Assembly (NCBI RefSeq): GCF_900095705.1
Contig: NZ_LT608327.1
Span: forward strand, 248,001-312,000
DNA length: 64,000 nucleotides
Source: Fusobacterium massiliense
GTDB taxonomy: Bacteria; Fusobacteriota; Fusobacteriia; Fusobacteriales; Fusobacteriaceae
Direction of reading: 5' to 3'
The position numbers were made by a program, and so were the translations under genes. The notes under the pieces are model-generated. The model saw only the letters and a list, made by a program, of their open reading frames with translations. It was not told where the DNA came from and did no database searches. This document shows positions 37,184 through 45,682 of the stretch, piece after piece (position 1 is the first letter of the stretch; each line of letters starts with the position of its first letter).

Positions 37184-38386
37184 ATGACTAAGAAAAAGAT
37201 GTATATGAAACTTGTTGTAAATTCTCTTATTAGAAGAAAGGCAAGAATGATAGTAGCATTACTTGCTATTGCTATTGGAGCTACAATAATGTCTGGTCTT
37301 GTTACCATATACTATGATATACCAAGACAGCTTGGAAAAGAATTTAGGTCATACGGAGCAAACTTTGTTGTGTTGCCATCTGGAAATGAAAAAATAACAG
37401 AAGATGAATTTACAAATATAAAAAATGAGATGTCTCAACAAAAAATTGTGGGTATGGCACCTTATAGATATGAAACTACTAAAATTAATCAACAACCGTA
37501 TATATTAACTGGAACAGATATGCTAGAAGTTAAGAAAAATAGTCCGTTTTGGTATATAGAAGGGGAATGGTCAACAAATGAAGATAAAAATAATGTTATG
37601 ATAGGAAAAGAAATATCAAAGAAATTAAATTTAAAAATAGGAGAAACTTTTGTAATAGAAGGACCAAAAGCAGGTACAGAAGTTGTTGCATCAAAACAAT
37701 CTGATTCTGCTGAAGAAAGTAAGAAAAAAGATTTAAATTCAAATTTTTATTCAAAAAAATTAAAAGTTAAAGGAATTATTACAACTGGTGGAGCTGAAGA
37801 ATCATTTATATTTTTACCTTTAAGTGTATTGAATGAAATTTTGGAAGATTCTACTAAAATAGATAGTATAGAATGTTCAATTGAAGCAGATTCAAAACAA
37901 TTAGAAAGTTTAGCTACAAAATTAAAAGGAGAAAATTCAAATATTGAAGCTAGACCTATAAAGAGAGTTACACAATCACAAGATATAGTTTTAGGTAAAT
38001 TACAAGCTTTAGTTTTACTTGTTAATATAGTTGTCTTAATACTTACTATGATTTCAGTAACTACTACAATGATGGCTGTTGTTGCCGAAAGAAGAAAAGA
38101 AATTGGACTAAAAAAAGCTTTAGGTGCTTATGATTCAGAAATAAAAAAAGAATTTTTAGGAGAAGGTTCTGCATTAGGTTTTATCGGTGGAACTTTAGGA
38201 GTAGGTTTAGGATTTGTTTTTGCACAAGAAGTGAGTTTAAGTGTGTTTGGTAGAGCAATAGAATTTCAATGGTTATTTGCTCCTATAACAATTATTGTTT
38301 CTATGATTATAACTACTTTGGCCTGTTTGTATCCAGTTAAGAAAGCAATGGAAATTGAGCCAGCAATAGTACTGAAAGGAGAATAA
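37184..38386 (+). CDS. FtsX/MacB-like ABC permease 2
   Basis: A 400-residue protein with the same topology as the preceding gene product: an N-terminal helix (about 20-40), a periplasmic domain and three C-terminal helices. The coupling region is ERRKEIGLKKALGAYDSEI. The two permeases probably form a heterodimer driven by the ATPase encoded next. It starts 14 bases after the previous stop with AGGAGG and ends five bases before the ATPase gene. Confidence 0.85.
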   Translation: MTKKKMYMKLVVNSLIRRKARMIVALLAIAIGATIMSGLVTIYYDIPRQLGKEFRSYGANFVVLPSGNEKITEDEFTNIKNEMSQQKIVGMAPYRYETTKINQQPYILTGTDMLEVKKNSPFWYIEGEWSTNEDKNNVMIGKEISKKLNLKIGETFVIEGPKAGTEVVASKQSDSAEESKKKDLNSNFYSKKLKVKGIITTGGAEESFIFLPLSVLNEILEDSTKIDSIECSIEADSKQLESLATKLKGENSNIEARPIKRVTQSQDIVLGKLQALVLLVNIVVLILTMISVTTTMMAVVAERRKEIGLKKALGAYDSEIKKEFLGEGSALGFIGGTLGVGLGFVFAQEVSLSVFGRAIEFQWLFAPITIIVSMIITTLACLYPVKKAMEIEPAIVLKGE

Positions 38387-38391
38387 GTAAA

Positions 38392-39084
38392 ATGGATAAT
38401 CGTGAAATTTTATTAGAAGTAAAAAATGTTTCAAAAATATATGGAGATCTTCATGCATTAAAAGATGTAAGCTTAACTGTTAGAAAGGGAGAATGGGTTG
38501 CTATAATGGGTTCATCAGGTTCGGGAAAATCTACTATGATGAATATTATTGGCTGTATGGATAAGCCTACGATTGGAGAAGTTATACTTGATGGTCAAGA
38601 TATAACTAAAAAAAGTCAGAGAGCATTAACAGAAGTAAGAAGAGAAAAAATAGGATTAATATTTCAACAATTCCATTTGATTCCTTATCTAACTGCACTA
38701 GAAAATGTTATGGTAGCACAATATTACCATAGTATTCCAGATGAAGAAGAAGCATTGAGAGCATTGGAAAGAGTGGGATTGAAAGAAAGAGCAAAACATT
38801 TACCTAGCCAATTATCTGGTGGAGAACAACAAAGAGTTTGTATTGCAAGAGCTTTGATAAATAGTCCAGAAATAATTTTAGCAGATGAGCCAACTGGAAA
38901 CCTAGATGAAACGAATGAAAAGATAGTAATTGAAATTTTGAGACAGCTTCATGAAGAAGGAACTACAATTATAGTTGTAACTCATGATTTAGAAGTTGGA
39001 GATGTTGCAGAAAGAAAAATAATATTAGAATACGGTAAAATTGTTGATGTCGTAGATCAAAAAGAATTCGGGAAAAGAAAATAA
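38392..39084 (+). CDS. ABC transporter ATPase (MacB/LolD type) 1
   Basis: A 230-residue ATP-binding protein with Walker A GSSGSGKST (residues about 40-48), signature LSGGEQQR, Walker B IILADEP and a switch histidine in VVTHD. It is in the LolD/MacB-like group that partners FtsX-type permeases. It probably energises permeases 1 and 2. An FMN-binding lipoprotein gene follows after 33 bases. Confidence 0.9.
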   Translation: MDNREILLEVKNVSKIYGDLHALKDVSLTVRKGEWVAIMGSSGSGKSTMMNIIGCMDKPTIGEVILDGQDITKKSQRALTEVRREKIGLIFQQFHLIPYLTALENVMVAQYYHSIPDEEEALRALERVGLKERAKHLPSQLSGGEQQRVCIARALINSPEIILADEPTGNLDETNEKIVIEILRQLHEEGTTIIVVTHDLEVGDVAERKIILEYGKIVDVVDQKEFGKRK

Positions 39085-39117
39085 TAATATTTTAATACAG
39101 AAAAATAGGAGGAAAAA

Positions 39118-39540
39118 ATGAAAAAGAAATTATTAACTGGAACTTTGTTATTAGCTATACTTATAGTTGGTTGTGGAAAAAAAGATTTTTCAAAAATGAC
39201 TTTTAATGATGGAGTTTATCAAGGAATTTTTAAAAATGAAGATAAAGATCACCCAAGTAGTGCAGAAGTAAGTTTAGAAATTAAAGAAAACAAAATAGTT
39301 AATTGTGAAGCAGTTTTTAAAGATGGAAAAGGTAATGTAAAAGGGGAAGAATACGGTAAAGAAGCAGGAGAAGAAAAATATAAGAAAGCTCAAATAGCAG
39401 TTCAAGGTTTTTCTCAATATGCAGAGAAATTAGTTGAAGTTCAAGATCCAGATATGGTTGATGCTATTTCTGGAGCAACTGTTTCTAACAAAGAATTTAA
39501 AGAAGCAGTATGGAATGCATTAGAACAAGCAAAAAAATAA
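39118..39540 (+). CDS. FMN-binding-domain lipoprotein (flavinylation motif)
   Basis: A 140-residue exported lipoprotein. The signal peptide ends in the lipobox LIVGC, with lipidation expected at Cys19. The rest is one FMN-binding domain (RnfG/NqrC type), with the motif DAISGAT at residues 115-121. In this family the threonine (Thr121) is covalently loaded with FMN by the ApbE transferase, giving an extracytoplasmic one-electron carrier. No apbE gene is in the window. Its place among ABC and DUF2318 genes suggests electron delivery to a metal or other extracytoplasmic substrate. Confidence 0.88.
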   Translation: MKKKLLTGTLLLAILIVGCGKKDFSKMTFNDGVYQGIFKNEDKDHPSSAEVSLEIKENKIVNCEAVFKDGKGNVKGEEYGKEAGEEKYKKAQIAVQGFSQYAEKLVEVQDPDMVDAISGATVSNKEFKEAVWNALEQAKK

Positions 39541-39579
39541 GAATTACTATTGAATGAGAAAAGGTAGGTAATTATATCA

Positions 39580-40017
39580 ATGAAAAGAAATATTTTAGAA
39601 AAAATATCATTAATATTGGCAATAATTTTACTTTTAGTTCCTAAATATATAGCACCAGTTTGTCAACCAAAAGAAGATGGCTCACATATGTCATGTTTTT
39701 ATAGTGGAAATATGGTAATGAAGTTGGCTGTTTTTATTATTATAATTCTTGTAATTATGAATTTGGTAAAGAAATTAAAAGTTATAAAAATTCTAGGAAG
39801 TATTGCAACAATAGTCTTGTCTGCATTAGTGTATATGATACCTCATGGATTAACTGGTCTTGAAAATGAAATAGGACACTCTTATGGTGTTTGTAGAATG
39901 GATACTATGCTTTGTAGAGTTCACCATACCTTTGAAATAGCAACAGGAATAGCAGTTGTAATAGCAATTTTAATGATATTCAATATAATATATATTATTT
40001 TAAATAAGGAAGAATAA
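39580..40017 (+). CDS. DUF4418 family membrane protein
   Basis: A 145-residue protein with four membrane helices (about 9-27, 47-65, 70-90 and 120-140). Conserved polar residues face the outer side: APVCQ, HMSCFYSG and later GVCRMDTMLCR with HH. The cysteines and histidines suggest a redox- or metal-related role; the family function is unknown to me. It lies two bases before the next permease gene, so they are co-translated. Confidence 0.75.
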   Translation: MKRNILEKISLILAIILLLVPKYIAPVCQPKEDGSHMSCFYSGNMVMKLAVFIIIILVIMNLVKKLKVIKILGSIATIVLSALVYMIPHGLTGLENEIGHSYGVCRMDTMLCRVHHTFEIATGIAVVIAILMIFNIIYIILNKEE

Positions 40018-40019
40018 AT

Positions 40020-41225
40020 ATGAATAAAGCAATAGATTCAAAAACTTTAGCAATGGAGAATATTAGACAAAGAAAAACAAGAAGTACATATATGATATTG
40101 TTAGTAGCTTTATTTAGTGTAATTGTATATATGGGCTCTATATTCTCATTTAGTTTAAAAAAAGGATTAGAAAGTTTATCAGATAGACTGGGAGCTGATG
40201 TGATAGTTGTTCCGGCGGGTTATAAGGCAGAGATAGAAAGTGTTTTATTAAAAGGAGAGCCCTCAACTTTTTATTTACCTGAAGATACTTTAGAAAAATT
40301 GAAAGAATTTGATGGCATTGAAAAAATGTCACCCCAAATATATGTAGCAACATTATCTGCCTCATGTTGTTCTTATCCAGTTCAAATAATGGGAATAGAT
40401 ATAGATACGGATTTTTTAATTTATCCTTGGATTTCACATAGTTTTGATAAAGAATTAAAAGATGGAGAAGCAATAGTTGGAAATCATGTCGTTGGTGAAA
40501 AGGGAGAAACTATTCATTTTTTTAATCAAGAATTAAAAATTGTTGGAAGATTAAATCAAACTGGAATAGGATTTGATGCAACAGTCTTTGTAAATAGAAA
40601 TACTGCAAAAGAAATTGCAAAAGCTTCAGAAAGGATAACAGCTAACAGAGTTGCTGAGGAAAATGTAATTTCATCAGTGATGATAAAAGCTAAACCTGGA
40701 GTAGATTCTGTAAAACTTGCTTCTAATATTTCAAGAAGTTTAGGAAAAGATGGAATATTTGCTATGTTTAGCAAGAAATTTGTAAATTCTATTTCTGGTA
40801 ATTTACAAGTTTTATCAACAAGCATAATGATACTTGTAATAGTAATTTGGATATTATCTATAATAATTTTAAGTGTAAGTTTTTCAGCAATATTTAATGA
40901 GAGAAAAAAAGAAATGGCAGTACTTAGAGTATTAGGAGCTTCGAAAAAGATGTTAAGAGAAATTATAATGAAAGAAGCTATAATACTATCATTTATAGGA
41001 GCTGGAATAGGAGGTTTTATAGGAATGATTTTATCTATTATTCAGTTACCTATAATAGCATCAAAGTTTGGAATGCCATTTTTATCTCCTAGCTTTTTAG
41101 AATATATTTTAATATTTATTTTAAGTTTTGTTTTAGGACTTTTAATTGGACCATTATCTACAATAAAAATCGTTAAAAAACTAACTGATAAAGATAGTTA
41201 TTTAAGTCTAAGAGAAGAAATATAG
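40020..41225 (+). CDS. FtsX/MacB-like ABC permease 3
   Basis: A 401-residue permease with an N-terminal helix (about 25-45), a periplasmic domain and three C-terminal helices. The coupling segment is ERKKEMAVLRVLGASKKML. Its periplasmic domain has the vicinal cysteines SASCCSYPVQIMGID near residue 118, absent from permeases 1 and 2. The cysteines could contact metal or a thiol. It likely pairs with the ATPase encoded directly downstream. Confidence 0.85.
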   Translation: MNKAIDSKTLAMENIRQRKTRSTYMILLVALFSVIVYMGSIFSFSLKKGLESLSDRLGADVIVVPAGYKAEIESVLLKGEPSTFYLPEDTLEKLKEFDGIEKMSPQIYVATLSASCCSYPVQIMGIDIDTDFLIYPWISHSFDKELKDGEAIVGNHVVGEKGETIHFFNQELKIVGRLNQTGIGFDATVFVNRNTAKEIAKASERITANRVAEENVISSVMIKAKPGVDSVKLASNISRSLGKDGIFAMFSKKFVNSISGNLQVLSTSIMILVIVIWILSIIILSVSFSAIFNERKKEMAVLRVLGASKKMLREIIMKEAIILSFIGAGIGGFIGMILSIIQLPIIASKFGMPFLSPSFLEYILIFILSFVLGLLIGPLSTIKIVKKLTDKDSYLSLREEI

Positions 41226-41234
41226 GTGAAAAAA

Positions 41235-41924
41235 ATGTTAGAAATAAAAAATATATCAAAAAAATATAATAGATCAGGAAAAGATTTTTTTGCTGTAAAA
41301 TCTGTAAGCTTAAATATACAAGAAGGAGATTTTGTTCATATTGTTGGTAGAAGTGGAAGTGGGAAATCTACATTTTTAAATATAGTAGCAGGGCTTTTAT
41401 CAGCTGATGAAGGAAGTTTAAATTTAGATGGTATAGAATACTTAAAATTAAAAGATGAAGAAAAATCAAAGTTCAGAAATAAAAATATTGGTTTTATACC
41501 TCAATCACCAGCCTTATTATCATACTTGAATGTTTTGGAAAATATTAGATTACCTTATGACATGTATGAAAAAGATGGAGATTCAGAAGGAAAAGCTATA
41601 TATCATTTAAATGAACTAGGTTTAGAAAAATTAGCTAAATCTTATCCAAAAGAATTATCAGGGGGAGAGTTAAGAAAAGTTATAATAGCAAGAGCCTTAA
41701 TGACAGAACCTAAAATTTTAATAGCAGATGAACCTACTTCTGATTTAGATGTAGAGGCTACAAAAGAAGTTATGGAATTATTAAAAAAAATAAATGATAA
41801 AGGAACTACTGTTTTAATGGTAACTCATGAGCTTGAAACTTTGAAGTATGGTAAAAAAGTTTTTACTATGTCAGAAGGAGAGTTTTTAGAGGGGAATAAG
41901 TTTAAAAATGAGAGTGAAAATTAG
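41235..41924 (+). CDS. ABC transporter ATPase (MacB/LolD type) 2
   Basis: A 229-residue ATPase with Walker A GRSGSGKST, signature LSGGELRK, Walker B ILIADEP and the switch histidine in MVTHE. It resembles LolD-like ATPases. The ATG at 41235 is chosen because AGGTGA lies six bases upstream; a GTG at 41226 starts right after the permease stop. It is the last gene of the cluster; a terminator lies about 105 bases downstream. Confidence 0.88.
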   Translation: MLEIKNISKKYNRSGKDFFAVKSVSLNIQEGDFVHIVGRSGSGKSTFLNIVAGLLSADEGSLNLDGIEYLKLKDEEKSKFRNKNIGFIPQSPALLSYLNVLENIRLPYDMYEKDGDSEGKAIYHLNELGLEKLAKSYPKELSGGELRKVIIARALMTEPKILIADEPTSDLDVEATKEVMELLKKINDKGTTVLMVTHELETLKYGKKVFTMSEGEFLEGNKFKNESEN

Positions 41925-42029
41925 CTATTAAAAAATGTTGTATTTTATAAAAAATCTTCCATAATAAACATACTAGATAATAAAAGAGCGGTGATTCCCC
42001 ACCATAAAGAGTGGAAGTTAAAAGGATTA
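41925..42029 (+). other. Gap after the ABC cluster, no gene seen
   Basis: AT-rich spacer with a short GC-richer patch (CGGTGATTCCCCACC at about 41989-42003, with GTGG following at 42011). It could be a weak CCAC/GTGG hairpin. I see no coding sequence or known RNA in it. Confidence 0.4.
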
Positions 42030-42055
42030 GACTGGAGAATTTCCAGTCTTTTTTT
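42030..42055 (+). terminator. Intrinsic terminator after the ABC cluster
   Basis: GACTGGA (42030-42036) pairs with TCCAGTC (42042-42048), with a flanking A-T pair, followed by TTTTTTT. The arm of a dispersed element begins at 42057. Confidence 0.88.
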
Positions 42056-42056
42056 C

Positions 42057-42164
42057 TATAGGAAAGTATAAAATTAAATAATAAAAGTTGGTCTCTGACG
42101 TCCGTATTAGTTGGAAGAGCCTATGTTCATTGAGCTCGTAGAACTCATACGGCTGTCAAGAGAC
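42057..42164 (+). repeat. Dispersed arm-plus-hairpin element, copy 6
   Basis: Arm 42057-42090 (TATAGGAAAGTATAAAATTA), hairpin 42091-42164. It is nearly identical to copy 1, differing mainly by a G in the apical stem (AGTTG). Confidence 0.9.
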
Positions 42165-42281
42165 TTGTTATTTTACTGTATTTTTATTAGAATATAAGTA
42201 AGAATTTTTTTAATTTATACTTAATATAAAATATGGTATACTTAATATAAAAATTTTAAAAATAAATATTTAGGAGGAATT

Positions 42282-42656
42282 ATGCAGTTTCATTTTATAC
42301 ACGAAAATTTTAATGTTTTAGATTTGGATAAGAGTATAAAGTTTTATGAGGAAGCTTTAGGATTAAAGGTTGTTAGAGAGAAGAATGCAGAAGATGGTAG
42401 CTATAAGATAGTATATTTGGAGGACGGAATAACAAACTTTCAATTAGAACTTACTTGGCTTGCAGATAGAACAGAAAAATATGATTTAGGTGATGAAGAA
42501 TTTCATCTTGCTTTTAGAGTAGATAACTATGAAGAAGCATTTAAAAAGCACAAAGAAATGGATTGTGTTGTATATGTAAATGAAAAAATGGGTATTTACT
42601 TTATTACGGATCCAGATGGATATTGGTTAGAAATTATTCCGTCTAGAGATAAATAA
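42282..42656 (+). CDS. gloA: Lactoylglutathione lyase-like glyoxalase (VOC family)
   Basis: A 124-residue vicinal-oxygen-chelate protein. The four metal ligands of glyoxalase I appear in place: a histidine in FIHENFNV (residue 7), a glutamate in QLELTW, a histidine in EFHLAFRV and a glutamate in YWLEIIP. It likely detoxifies methylglyoxal, although the thiol cofactor in this organism is unknown. Single gene with GGAGG; no terminator is obvious after it. Confidence 0.85.
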   Translation: MQFHFIHENFNVLDLDKSIKFYEEALGLKVVREKNAEDGSYKIVYLEDGITNFQLELTWLADRTEKYDLGDEEFHLAFRVDNYEEAFKKHKEMDCVVYVNEKMGIYFITDPDGYWLEIIPSRDK

Positions 42657-42720
42657 ATATTTTATTAATGTGACACTTACTATTGCAATTTAGGAGGGGA
42701 GTTTAGGATTTATATTTTTC

Positions 42721-42749
42721 TTGAAATAATATATATTTTATGTTACTAT
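42721..42749 (+). promoter_or_regulatory. Candidate promoter of the first trimeric autotransporter gene
   Basis: TTGAAA (42721-42726) and TACTAT (42744-42749) with 17-base spacing. The expected leader is about 60 bases, ending with AAAGGAG before the ATG. Confidence 0.55.
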
Positions 42750-42816
42750 ACATACAATACACTAATAATGTTCTTAAAAAATACAAAAAAAAACGGAATA
42801 ATAAAAGGAGAAAAAT

Positions 42817-45381
42817 ATGAAAAAACAAAAGATATCAATTTACCTTTTGCTAATTTTAGGATTGTATTCTCAAACTTTTGCAGATGTAACAGATTATGTA
42901 AAAGTAAATTCAACAAGTGGTAATGCTAATGCAGCATTGAAAGATTCCGTAGCTATAGGAAATGGAGCTTCAGTAACACCTGAAGGTGGAGCTGGAACAA
43001 ATGGTATAGCAATAGGAACAAATGCTAGATCACATGTAATGACTAATGGTAATCATGAAAAAATAATAGTATTCGGAAGAACTCAAAATGAATTACCTGG
43101 TGGAATAGCAATAGGGAAAGATACACATGCTCGTATCGGAAATGTTGAGCTTGGAAATAGAGATTATAGAGGAAAAATTGGAGATTTTGATTTAGCTGGA
43201 AAAGATAATTTGAATGTAACTACAGGGATAGGTTCAACAGCAGTAGGAGACAATTCTTATGCTATGGGAAATTTTCAAAGTATTAATGGTGCATATAATG
43301 TCATTACAAAATCAGAAGATGTTTCAACAGCAGCTTGGGCAGGTAATATAATTAATAGAGGAATAAATGCTCTTCGTAATGCAGGAGGAGCCGTTCAGGG
43401 AATGGCTTCTACCATAAATGGAACTTTTAATAGCATAGAAGCTAATGAGGAGTTAAATGGAAATACTTTTGCACTTTTTGGAGATGGTCAACCAGCTAGT
43501 GGTCTTATGTATTCAGGTTTTTCTTCAACAATAGTGGGTTCGGCTAATAGAATCAATAAGAGTAATGGTTCATTGATTGTAGGAAGTGGAAATGAAATTA
43601 CTAATTCATATATTACACCTACTTCAAGAGTAGTAATAGATTCTTTATCAACAAGTGTTCCGTTTTTGGGACGACTAACATTAGACCCAACTGTAAAAAC
43701 AGGTTCAGTTAAAGAATTGGCAGATTCTTTTAGAAAATATGCACAAGAAAATAAACTGGCTTCTGTTGGAGTAGTAGGGGGTGCAAATAAAGCTGATTAT
43801 TCTCTGTTTACAAATATCACAGGAGTTGGAAATACAGTAGTAGGAAAAGGTGGAAGTAACGGTAATAGATTAGCTTTAGATGACTCAAATACAAGATATA
43901 ATTCCAGAGAAGAATATACTAATTTTTCAGCTTTTAATAATTTAACAGGATATGAAAATACAGGAGAAAATATCTATCATTCATATATAGCAGGTGCACA
44001 TAATACAATAAAAAATGCAGAAAAAAATATTATTATGGGAAATAATCATAATATAAAAGGAATAGATGAAAATAATGTTAAAACAAAAGGAAATATATTA
44101 ATAGGTTTTAATGATAAAGCAACAGAAATTGCTGCAACATCTACAGAAGCCTTAGAAAATACTATTGGGCTAGGGAATAATAACTTAGTTAAGGCTAGTA
44201 ACTCAATAGCACTAGGGAATAATATAAATATAGATAGTAAAAATACTCAAGTATTAGGAAACAATATAGGAACTAAAGCAGATGGGACAACTTTTTCTAC
44301 AGTAGAAAATTCAGTTTATTTAGGAACAAATTCAAATGTTACTTTAGGAGCTGCTGTTGGAACTAAAAATAAAGATAAAGAAAATGAAGATGGTTCAACA
44401 ACAACAGCTGGGGCAACTGGGAAAGTAGAAAACGTAACAGTAAACGGAGTAACTTATGGAAATTTTGCTGGTGCAGAAGCTAAGGGGGCTGTATCAGTAG
44501 GTTCGGCTGGAGAAGAAAGAAGACTTCAAAACTTAGCTGCTGGAGAAATTTCTAAAACATCAACAGATGCAATAAATGGTTCTCAATTATATAGTGTTAT
44601 TGATAAAGTAAAAACAGATCTTTCAAATATAAATGCTGGAACAATAAAAATAGAAAGTGGAAGTGATAATGTTATTATTAATTCTACTGAAAATGCAGGC
44701 AAAGGAAAAGATTATGTAATAGATATTAATAAGAACTTAAATGTTGAAACAGTAAAAGCAGGAGATGTTACACTATCAACAAATGGTATAGATGCAGGAA
44801 ATAAAAAAATTACAAATGTTGCTAAGGGTACAGATGATACTGATGCAGTTAATGTTAGTCAACTAAGAGAAATTAAAAATAATATTAATGAAGAAGTTGT
44901 GAGAGTTAAAAATGAAAGTAGAGGAATAGGAGCTGGAGCTGCAGCTCTTGCAGCTTTACACCCAATGCAATATGATAGAAATAAGCCTAATCAAATAATG
45001 GCAGGTTTTGGTAATTATAAAAATAAACATGCAGTAGCAGTTGGAGTGGCTCATTATTTCACAGAAAATTTAATGGGAACAGCAGCTATATCATTAACAG
45101 AAGAAAATAGAACTAATTCAATGATAAATTTCGGTTTAACTTGGAAGTTTGGGAAAAAAGATGATAGAGATAATATGCCAGATGAATATAAACAAGGACC
45201 ATTAAATGCAATTTATAAAATGCAAGAAGATTTAGTGGCATTGAAGTCAGATGATACTAATTTTAGAGAAGAAAATATTGAATTGAAAAAAGAAATATCT
45301 GTTTTAAAAGAAGAATTAAAAATTCAAAAATCTAAAATGGAAATTTTAGAAAAACAAATGAAACAACTATTAAAAAAATAA
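42817..45381 (+). CDS. YadA-like trimeric autotransporter adhesin with C-terminal tail
   Basis: An 854-residue surface adhesin. Signal peptide residues 1-22 (cleaved after TFA). The passenger has YadA head repeats (GSTAVGDNSYAMG, SIALGNN, GIAIGTNA), with an insertion (about 170-310) rich in Gly/Asn. A neck and stalk follow (VSVGSAGEERRLQNLAAG, DAINGSQLY), then the YadA anchor (from about 700: GAGAAALAALHPMQY to SMINFGLTWKFG at about 779). Unlike typical members, which end at the barrel, it continues for 75 charged residues predicted as coiled coil. Intrinsic terminator downstream. Confidence 0.9.
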   Translation: MKKQKISIYLLLILGLYSQTFADVTDYVKVNSTSGNANAALKDSVAIGNGASVTPEGGAGTNGIAIGTNARSHVMTNGNHEKIIVFGRTQNELPGGIAIGKDTHARIGNVELGNRDYRGKIGDFDLAGKDNLNVTTGIGSTAVGDNSYAMGNFQSINGAYNVITKSEDVSTAAWAGNIINRGINALRNAGGAVQGMASTINGTFNSIEANEELNGNTFALFGDGQPASGLMYSGFSSTIVGSANRINKSNGSLIVGSGNEITNSYITPTSRVVIDSLSTSVPFLGRLTLDPTVKTGSVKELADSFRKYAQENKLASVGVVGGANKADYSLFTNITGVGNTVVGKGGSNGNRLALDDSNTRYNSREEYTNFSAFNNLTGYENTGENIYHSYIAGAHNTIKNAEKNIIMGNNHNIKGIDENNVKTKGNILIGFNDKATEIAATSTEALENTIGLGNNNLVKASNSIALGNNINIDSKNTQVLGNNIGTKADGTTFSTVENSVYLGTNSNVTLGAAVGTKNKDKENEDGSTTTAGATGKVENVTVNGVTYGNFAGAEAKGAVSVGSAGEERRLQNLAAGEISKTSTDAINGSQLYSVIDKVKTDLSNINAGTIKIESGSDNVIINSTENAGKGKDYVIDINKNLNVETVKAGDVTLSTNGIDAGNKKITNVAKGTDDTDAVNVSQLREIKNNINEEVVRVKNESRGIGAGAAALAALHPMQYDRNKPNQIMAGFGNYKNKHAVAVGVAHYFTENLMGTAAISLTEENRTNSMINFGLTWKFGKKDDRDNMPDEYKQGPLNAIYKMQEDLVALKSDDTNFREENIELKKEISVLKEELKIQKSKMEILEKQMKQLLKK

Positions 45382-45398
45382 TTTTTTAACTTAAAATA

Positions 45399-45430
45399 AA
45401 AATGTAGGAAGATAATTCCTACATTTTTTT
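45399..45430 (+). terminator. Intrinsic terminator of the autotransporter gene
   Basis: AAATGTAGGAA (45400-45410) pairs with TTCCTACATTT (45417-45427), followed by T. The arm of a dispersed element starts at 45432. Confidence 0.88.
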
Positions 45431-45431
45431 C

Positions 45432-45539
45432 TATAGGAAAATATAAAATTAAATAGCAAAAATCAGTCTCTTGACAGCCGTATGAGTTCTACGAGCTTAG
45501 TAAACACAAGCTCTTCGAACTAATACGGACGTCAGAGAC
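45432..45539 (+). repeat. Dispersed arm-plus-hairpin element, copy 7 (hairpin inverted)
   Basis: Arm 45432-45465 (TATAGGAAAATATAAAATTA) and hairpin 45466-45539 reading GTCTCTTGACAGCCGTAT ... ATACGGACGTCAGAGAC. Relative to the arm, the hairpin is inverted compared with copies 1, 3, 5 and 6. Its apical stem is a perfect GAGCTT/AAGCTC on the opposite strand, changed in a paired way from other copies. Confidence 0.88.
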
Positions 45540-45682
45540 TTTTTTATATGCTTAAATATTTTATTAGAGTGGTACTTATTATTTCAATTTAAGAGGAAAT
45601 TAAAAAGATTAAATATTTATAGCATTTTTTAATAAATTATGCTATTATGAACTGTTAATATTATGTTATTTAGGAGAAAAAT

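Noticed and set aside
34598-41924. FTR1 permease or P19 periplasmic protein in the metal cluster
   Set aside because: No protein has the REGLE motifs of FTR1 or a P19-like fold; the membrane protein is DUF2318 only.
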